This document shows positions 22,050 through 64,000 of a stretch of 64,000 nt of DNA, in pieces. Below the pieces are notes generated by a model that ran no database searches, was not told the DNA's origin, and saw only the letters and a list, made by a program, of their open reading frames with translations. This DNA is from Volvox africanus (taxonomy: Eukaryota > Chlorophyta > Chlorophyceae > Chlamydomonadales > Volvocaceae): contig BSDZ01000005.1 of NCBI GenBank assembly GCA_030268105.1, positions 1,302,001 to 1,366,000 on the forward strand, given 5' to 3'. Position 1 is the first letter of the stretch, and every line of letters starts with the position of its first letter. The position numbers and the translations under genes were made by a program.

Positions 22050-22225
22050 TGTTGAACATCGGTCGGAACAATAGTGGAGACCATGCGCGATAGACAGGAC
22101 AAATGCGAGTACGGCATTGGTACGAATGTCTATTGTCCCTATTATGTGGAGTCAGTGCGATATGGTAAGACTTTAAACAAACTACGGAGTCGATTCCTTG
22201 TCCAACTGCGTGTCGCTTTCTAACA
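22050..22225 (+). repeat. Copia LTR (about 176 bp)
   Basis: Starts TGTTGAACATC after a purine-rich GTCCGAGGGGT and probably ends TTTCTAACA. The right end is inferred from the primer-site-like GGTTATGAGCCC that follows at 22226. Confidence 0.6.
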
Positions 22226-22237
22226 GGTTATGAGCCC
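22226..22237 (+). other. Half-tRNA-type primer site
   Basis: GGTTATGAGCCC is the complement of GGGCTCATAACC, a methionine tRNA anticodon arm with CAU in the centre. Some copia elements prime on a cleaved tRNA-Met at this arm. It lies after an LTR that also follows pol, which is unexpected for a single element. Confidence 0.5.
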
Positions 22238-22251
22238 CGAGCGCACGTGCG

Positions 22252-22290
22252 CGGTTGGCCGAGAGGTCGCCGGTTCGACTCCCGCTGGCT
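22252..22290 (+). other. tRNA-like sequence with a pol III B box
   Basis: GGTTCGACTCC at 22272-22282 matches the tRNA B box exactly, and TGGCCGAGAGG just before it resembles the A box of Ser/Leu tRNAs. Only a few bases separate them, so the anticodon arm is missing and this is not a working tRNA. It may be a tRNA fragment, a SINE head or part of the copia leader. Just upstream is the palindrome GCGCACGTGCGC (22241-22252). Confidence 0.35.
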
Positions 22291-22479
22291 GTTGACCAGG
22301 GTAGGGAGGGCGGGACGAGGCAGTTGTCGGAAGACCGTGAAGCTCGACGGTGTGTCGCTCACGGGCGGATGTTTGAATGTGAGCAACACTCATATACGAA
22401 AGAATGTCAGAACAAAAAAAACGGCCCAGTGAGGGGCCGGGCGCTTTGCTGACTTCAACGATGTAGGGGCCATAATCAA

Positions 22480-23936
22480 AAAATCAACGTAGGGGCAGGT
22501 CCGTCAGGATCATTAGAGCAACCTACGACTAATCCCGTGCCTGTTCCTATGGCGCCTATTGGTGCTGACGCCATGTTTATACCACTTGCTAACATCTTCA
22601 GTCTGCACACTGCTCGCACAGAGACTCAGACAGATGTTACGCCTCCTACCGTACCCTCAGTGACGCCTGAAGTCTTTGCGGCTCAGGTTGCGCCCGCCAT
22701 TACTACCGCCGTAGTAATGTTATATCTCTGATGTGTCCGCCTAAGCAAAGGGCCAATCGGAAGATGACCATACATGGTCCATCCTGGACACTCCCATTTA
22801 TACCCCAGGATACTACAATGATCCCCCTTCCCATGATTGTGTCCTCACATCCGAGGGCAGAGTGAATCACCACCCTGGAAGGACAGATCCCTTCGAGGTA
22901 ACAATCCCGCTTCATGCAGCATGGCTTCTCTCTTTGCGCTCGCGTCCTGGGCATCAATTGATGATGCTCGGTGCCTTTTCCTTTCACAAGCGCTATAAGG
23001 TCAAGCTAAGGCTTGGTTCGATAGCTGGTTGTTAGCTACGAAAGAGTTTACCTCGGTCAAAGTCTGAGCTCAGTTGATCCAGCGTTTCGCACCTCAGATC
23101 CATCCATTGGAAGAAGAGGCTTTGCTGAAACTGCATTAGCTTACGCACCATATGACATCAGGCGAACTGGTTGCCGCTTACCGAAGTCGTTTCGAAGCTG
23201 TGATAACGGATATTCCATCGACCACGGCAGGATAACATCTGTTCACTTTTAGGCAAGGGCTGACCGAAACCCTGCACGCTGCATGTGCGGTTGACAACTT
23301 ATATCAGCCATTTAACAGGTACAGCGACCTTGTGCAGCATGCGTTGGGTGAAGAATGCCATACGACAAGCCCGTACTGCTCTCCACTCTAATGCCATTGC
23401 TTTGCAGTCTGTTGAGGGAGAATTGGAAATGGCTAATGTAGCCGGCCCGTCTACTCCCGTCCGTCGTGTACGACACCTGTGGCTCTATGGCCGTGACCCG
23501 CACCAAGATAAAGGAGGGACGGTCGCAGTACGGCGGAGGGGACAGAACACTACCACGCGTGATGTGATATATATATATATATATGAATACCAAGTTCTAT
23601 GATGGGAACGACCACAATATTCCTTATGGCGCTTTCGTGAAGCGCCGTGCAGCTCGCGTTTGTCTTTGCTGGGGGAGCAAGGATCACCGCTTTAACGAGT
23701 GCCCGCGTCACCCTCAGCACCGCCCACCGGTGACAGGGGGTGATCCTGCAGTGGGACCAATCATTCAATAGAACCCTGCCCAGGCCGGTACTTCGGGGAT
23801 ATCCCCTGGGTTTGTTTCGGAGGAGAACATGGGAGCCCGCGTCCCATGTTACGCCTGACTTAGCTGATGCACTAGCTGATGCAAAACGTCAAGTCCTTGA
23901 CGCAGCGGCGATGCTGCATTCGGAAGGGGGGATAGT
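22480..23936 (+). pseudogene. Internally deleted gypsy relic: gag joined to integrase tail
   Basis: Broken reading frames of a second gypsy family. 22537-22731 encodes a gag-like N-terminus. After an inserted repeat at 22719-22817 and unrecognised sequence, gag resumes at about 23000 (AKAWFDSWL, RFAPQIHP, YRSRFEAV, FRQGLTETLHAACAV) with several stops. A decayed zinc knuckle is at about 23655-23705. Only 130 bases later comes WEPASHVTPDLADAL, which is the end of a chromodomain, then the purine tract CGGAAGGGGGGATAG (23921-23935). RT, RNase H and most of integrase are absent, so this was a non-autonomous or deleted copy. Confidence 0.7.
22719..22817 (+). repeat. MITE-like family 2 copy in the gypsy relic
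   Basis: GTTATATCTCTGATGTGTCC ... CCAGGATACTACA. It interrupts the gag relic. Confidence 0.85.
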
Positions 23937-24609
23937 TGTCATATGCAACGTCCTAAAATGGTCTGCTGACCTAAGTCCTACACGGATAGGTGAAACGTTA
24001 CAAGTTTGGTGACATGCGTCACTGGTAGTTCAAAATATCGACTATTACATCATAAGAAAATTATACATCGGCTGATAAATATAAGTCGAAACTTTAATTA
24101 AGACTACGAATAAACTATCACGAGGGTAGTCCGATTCATCGTACGGGATCTCGCGAATGCTTATTAAAAGTCTTGCGCCCAATCAACCGGTAGTCCTCAC
24201 TACCACCAGTAGTTAAATTTTGATTTTATGTGAAATACAACAAGCGTCGATATCTGATTTTGAAATCATGCATGCAACCTGCTGGCTGGATGCATGTTTA
24301 CTAATGATAACCCCTTACGTCGGCAGGCAAGCCATGCATGCATCCTGCTGGTCCAGCAGGAGATAGAGAGCCGTTATCATGCTTGGCTGTTTATTCCGCA
24401 TGTCGTGCCTGACTTATGAGATAATTACTCCTTAATATACGTATGTATGCTGTAGATGACCGACTAGAATCTCTTATAATTATCGATGTTACAGGAGCGT
24501 GCGAGCAGAATAATTCCTGCCAAACCTCCGTTAATGCACACACACGTATATAGGCACGTGCACTCAGTGGGCGGTTTCGTTCTAAAATAAGGGGGCACCT
24601 GCAATTACA
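23937..24609 (+). repeat. Probable 3' LTR of the gypsy relic
   Basis: Starts TGTCATATGC directly after the purine tract. The right end is uncertain; ATTACA at 24604-24609, just before the TA repeat, is a possible terminus. No gene is seen here. Confidence 0.4.
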
Positions 24610-24610
24610 A

Positions 24611-24714
<104 letters not shown>

Positions 24715-24802
24715 CAGGAGTTGTTATACCCAGGACAAACTTCTCTTTCTATCTCCTTTCGTCTGCAAAGTGAAAGCAAGGCAACATAGCCTCTAAACAC
24801 CA

Positions 24803-26211
24803 TTGCTGTTGTTCACGACCAACCAGCATTGCATCCGTCCATACGTCCTGCTGTCCATGCTTCTATCAATCTGTACGTAAGGCGTAGTACGCAACGCATG
24901 CATATAAAAAGCGCTTCTCACAACAAACCGATATTTACATACGTCTCGTTCCTGTATCGTATAAACATATACATAAACAAAATCCAATATGCATCCGCAT
25001 TAATGTGCTTATATAAGCATACTATCAGTAGTGTATTTAAAAACTCATACATGTACGGAAAATAAATATGCACTCAGAATGTATATATACCAATTTCTAT
25101 CTATATTTGCAGTTACACCCTGCTAAATATTACTTATATTTACTTCATATCCTTATCCATCAATAATACTGCGCCTGATAACGGGTGTTGTTATTATTTT
25201 CGGTCGTTATCAATCATTATTGACCATTATAATAAATCCTCCGAGGGATAGATAGATCAATGCAAATATAGTATCTGCCAGCGACAGCCAGCGGTATCTT
25301 CCCTGCATGTCTTAGAAATAGCTTCATAAAATAGCTCCTTGTAGTGAAGTCAGCAGTCATCAAGCAATGTGCTGTTGAGTACTAGCCGTTGCTGATGATG
25401 ATGTCCCTTGCTCACCACTCAAGCTGTGGAAGGACAGTGCAGAGATAGCCGCCGCTGTGGATGATGATGAATTATTGACAACGAGTCGTGATGATGCGTG
25501 AATGCACAACCGTACCGATAGATAAATAGATAGATAGAAACAGGGGAGGTACAACAGGGGAGTTTAATAAATATACATCCAAATGAAAAGTAAATGGTTA
25601 TGCATGGATGCAAAATATGTACATGTGCGCGATGAAGCAAGGTAACAGGGGTTATTATTTATAATTAGAACGACAAGCCCTGCTAGCTGTTGACAATAAC
25701 TAACAACTATATGAATATTTGTTGTATGTACGAGTGTTTACTACTCGGAGCTCGCCAGCAGCTCCTGCATCTGTTGAAATAAGCTAAATATATATGTATA
25801 ATGGCATAAATAAATATATTGCACACAATTACCGTAGGTCAATCGTACGTAAATCGATCGACGCATGCAGTAAATATGCACACGAATAACGGTATTTATG
25901 CTGCCCGTATGTAAGCATTGTTGGAGGCTAGCTTAGTATTCACCAGGGCGTACATGCGCTGAGGGCAAACACTGTAGGCTACCTAGCTTATCATCAACAT
26001 CTACCTGCTTATTATGAATACCGCACAAATGTGGCACACGCGCGAGCGTGTGTGTGTGTGTGTGTGTGCGTTCGCATGTGAATGCATGTATATGTTTACC
26101 ATGCTGATTATCCGTTCATGCATGGACAGTAAGGACGGACGCAGTAATGTATCATCCTCATGGATGTACACAATAAATACGACCTTCTTTTGACTCGCTT
26201 ATTTTACGCAC
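24803..26211. other. AT-rich stretch downstream of the minus-strand gene
   Basis: No convincing gene. Holds a GT repeat (26049-26068) and GATA-type runs (25515-25540). A terminal exon of the minus-strand gene may lie here; an acceptor-like site followed by an in-frame stop at about 25429-25464 is one weak possibility. Confidence 0.4.
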
Positions 26212-37954
<11,743 letters not shown>

Positions 37955-40274
37955 TTTGTAGTGGCAGCAGCCGCTAGCTACGGATATGCCTATGTACATT
38001 GTTTTCAATGGGACGGACACGCATGTGATAACCGAGTGATGTGGACGAGGGATATCAAGCAAGGATGCGTGCAAGGCAAGCTCTGCGCGGAAGGAAAAGC
38101 CCAGCAAATACTTAGCTCATAATAACAGCACAAGAACTGCATGGACTCGCATACACGTACCGATATTGCATACATGTGCGCACATACCGATCGATGGGGC
38201 GGATGAGTTACTCCAGAACGAAAATCGTAAATCGATATTTCATAATATGGCTAATAACTACTCGAACGAATCAGCAAGCTACTTCATGAAGGTCGCCGCG
38301 GTGCAGGAAGCATCCACCTATATACGTAGAAAGGGCTTTATTTCTGAAGGCCTTAAGGCTTGACCGTGGAGTAATAACTTTAAGTGACTTTGAAAAGTTA
38401 AGTTTAAAAAATGGTTGATATTTTGCTTCTGGAGTACGCATAAACATCATTACTAATGAGGAGATGGTCGAAACGACACAATGAATACGGAAGCAAGTCG
38501 TCGCTTCAGCTTCCGCTTTAATTGTACTTCTAATAAATGCCCGAGAATGCATTATCGAATTAAAACTCAAAATTTAGATTTTTAATTACCTGAAGCTTTG
38601 GAGCGTGTGTATATGTATGTCGCTGATTAAAGATGAAGGAAGCACGCAGGTCTTTCGTTGTCAGACCCGCCATCCAGGGAGCATGTATTTTGCAATTATG
38701 AGTTAGAGTAATTTTATCGCTTTATTTTTTAGCGAAGTAAAAACATATATTTTATCTTCTGTTCATTTAGAGGCACATACTATCGTTCCTATATGTTTGA
38801 TTTCTGTTCTTGAAGGCGTCGTCTGAAGCAGCGGGAAAAGAAAGCAAAGTTTCTATTACATATGTAGCGAGCAGGACGTAAGATCGGCTTTGTTAGTTGG
38901 ACTTATTTTTTATTCGTTCTGGACTTTGAGGATCCAGAGCGAGCATATACATACTTCGTTCTTTGGCAAGGGATATGCAATGTCGTTACTGCATACCGAG
39001 GGATGATACATAAGAACCACATACATATAGCCATTTATGTCTGCTCTGTCAAGTAAGTCGCAGGGAAGAAGGCCTACAAGTAAGGACGGGAAGTAGACAT
39101 ACAAGTAACGACGCACGACGGCCGGTCAAAGGCCGGCCCAGCCAGCGTCGTCCACGCACTTACAACGGTGACTCAGTCCACGCGTATGTTTACTATATTG
39201 CTTGACTCAGAAAACTTTTTTAATGAGTGGTGTAATTTACCCACGTCTGATGAAGAATCCTTTACAGGTTAATTTAGGCACCCTCATTTTACCCGATACC
39301 ACCTCACCTCACCTCACACTAAAAACAAAATTTAGAACAGCAAGAAAACTTAATTCAGGCATGCACTTCATTCTGCTCAATATATTAAATAACCTGCCTC
39401 GATGAGTCACTTGGAATTCGGACGGGCGCATAGGCATCGCATGCAGCAGGATTCATTCCATGCTAACCTACACCATGAAGTATGCAAGCACATTCGTTAA
39501 AAATCAAACATTTAAATTTAACTAATTACTCGACAAGATTATTTGGAAAGGACCATAAATTATTCATGATTACAGAATTATAACCTGCTCATCATCACCC
39601 GGTCGTCCGTCTTGCTTACGTTACGCCCCTGTCTGGCGTCATTATTCATAGATATGGATCAACAACAATTTCAAGTTAACACATAAATGATTTAACTTGA
39701 TGGCTAATAATTCTTTCAGCCATGGATGAATGTCTCCTAATAACCATTACCATGTTTTCATAATTGCTTGGAGCGCGAACTCTATTTGAGCCGCGATAGA
39801 TTGTACTAACAACAGCGTGATACCATTATTATCTCGACTCCCATCTGGACCTCAAGTTCGAACGTTCGGGTGGGCTTCGGTTCAGAGTATGCACACGTAG
39901 GGTACTTATCATGTATCAAACCTTCTCCCTACTGCAAGGGTAATTCTGCCTGAAAGCATTCATAAGCATTCACAAGCAAGCATGTTATAGTAGCGAAGCA
40001 TCAATCTACCCTGCTGCTGTCTGCTGCGTACATACGCACAGTGATATTTTGTTGCTGCGGTAGCTCTCACATGCAGCATGGTAGATAAATAAACGCAAGC
40101 GACCTCTTCGATTTGACGGCAGAACGGAGCAAGGCAGAAAGACGAAGGACCGCTGAAGAGCGGAGCACGGCAACCATCGATACATGTGTTATACAGATAC
40201 ATGATGATTATTAGTCGTTAATTGTTAAGTGCCATTGTTAAATATACAATATTGTTGCAATAGAGCAATACCGC
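37955..40274. promoter_or_regulatory. Divergent intergenic region of two matrix genes
   Basis: 2.3 kb between the inferred starts of the minus- and plus-strand genes. AT-rich, no ORF with gene-like features. Contains the palindrome GGCCGGTCAAAGGCCGGCC at about 39120-39138. A shared promoter is likely from the geometry only; no core promoter motif was recognised. Confidence 0.45.
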
Positions 40275-63042
<22,768 letters not shown>

Positions 63043-64000
63043 GTACGGCTTGGCCTGCTGTTGGCTGAGGAATGGGAACATTTGTGATTCATAAGTGCGT
63101 AGACTTTACTCTCTGCCGGAGTAGAGTGTGTGTATGTGAGCGTTACAGGGTGGTGGTGGCATTCCTCATCACCAGCGGCCCCTACTAACCTATCCTGCTG
63201 GGCAGAGCCAAGCATCTTCCTGACGCCCTCGTCCACTCATCCCAATCGACATGTGTGCATCTGCTGGCAGTCTGGTTTGGTGCTTGCGGTTTATCATGGT
63301 GCTGCGTGAGCTACGTAAAACATTTTCCCTTCACCTCCGTCCTATACCTAATCCCTGAACCGCGTTTCAAAGTAAGCTTATGCGTGTCGAACACAATTTT
63401 ATGAGGACAGTGCAAAAGCAGTGCTTCTGCTGGATTCAAATTTCGTCCGCAACTTGGTTAAATCCACGCATGGGAGCATCTCCTAGCCTGCTGTGTCAGC
63501 AGTCGCCAGTTTGTAAGTTCTAGAATATTTAAATTCTAGAATAATAGGAAATGAATATTCCTGAATTTCCTTGATTTTTGAATGAACAGCGGCTGCCGTA
63601 CGGCCGCCATGGCATTCCGTCTGTACTTTCTCCTCAAAGTCATCATGTCCAAACTCCGAGCGGGACTTCTCGGCGCACCTCTCGTCATATAGATGGCCGT
63701 ATAGCTAGCTGTATAGTTGCTGTATTATGCATGGCCATATGGACAGCTGTATGCATGGCCCTGGCTACGGATAGAAGTCGATGCATGGCTTCTATCCGCT
63801 CGATCCCTCCGAAACCCGCGTTGGCGTCGCTTCACCGCTTACCTGAGCGCAGATCACGGAGCCCTGTCCACGACAAAATGGCAGCAGTTCAGGGCAGCTC
63901 CAGCTGTGCAAGGACTTACACGACACGTAAGCCGGTACACATCTCTCTCTCTTTCGTCAGCTGGTCAAGTGTGCTTTTGTTAACTTGAGCCACACGTCAA
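63043..64000 (+). other. Right-edge region of the plus-strand gene
   Basis: Intron 24 and beyond. A possible next exon ends at H|GTAAGC near 63928 (frame of ...WQQFRAAPAVQGLTRH), but its acceptor is not certain. 63523-63570 is AT-rich with a TCTAGAATATTTAAATTCTAGA palindrome. Confidence 0.35.

Larger units (their letters stand above)
20378..22225 (+). mobile_element. Ty1/copia element, 3' half
   Basis: Copia pol 3' half (RT and RNase H), a short spacer and an LTR (22050-22225). The 5' half should lie left of the window on the other side of gypsy copy C. Volvox has a described copia-like element, Osser; this one may be related, but no comparison could be made. Confidence 0.9.

Overview
This looks like nuclear DNA of a volvocine green alga (Chlamydomonadales, Volvox-like). 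The evidence is long Ser-Pro-Pro-Pro hydroxyproline-type rods, a CGDG...C-type Cys-rich repeat with a Ca-binding-like loop, intron-rich genes with clean GT-AG (one GC-AG) junctions, a copia element with a half-tRNA-Met type primer site, and many microsatellites. The species is not determined.

Layout. (1) Bases 1-22225 are almost entirely LTR retrotransposons nested in one another. A copia element (20378-22225, 3' half only) was hit by a minus-strand Ty3/gypsy chromovirus (copy C, 8165-20377). Copy C received a plus-strand copy B (5791-8164) and a minus-strand LTR. Copy B received the minus-strand copy A (1-5790, runs off the left edge). The LTR received the complete plus-strand copy D (9671-17141; 824-bp LTRs, 5-bp duplication TTGTC). 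All gypsy copies belong to one family with 824- or 833-bp LTRs. Copy D has gag, protease, RT, RNase H, integrase and chromodomain in one frame, broken by three in-frame stops; the first two are shared with copy A. (2) 22226-24800 holds a copia leader-like stretch, a tRNA-like sequence and an internally deleted gypsy relic. (3) About 26.2-38.0 kb on the minus strand is one multi-exon gene for a secreted, probably single-pass membrane, extracellular-matrix protein. (4) About 40.3 kb to beyond the right edge on the plus strand is one very large gene (24 phase-consistent exons, 2167 codons seen): signal segment, proline rod, plant-type LRR N-cap and LRRs, a second rod of about 650 residues, then tandem Ig/HYR-like modules each followed by a Cys motif.

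The two host genes are head to head across a 2.3-kb gap and both encode wall/matrix-type ectodomains, so a shared promoter region is plausible. Their introns are loaded with at least three dispersed short repeat families: a 5'-truncated retroposon with a common 3' end (at least 12 copies) and two MITE-like families, some starting within tens of bases of a splice donor.

Host exon models were built by hand from splice motifs and reading phase. Phase continuity over 24 and 11 exons is the main support; exact ends may be off at some sites, and the 5' ends and the 3' ends of both genes are not proven.
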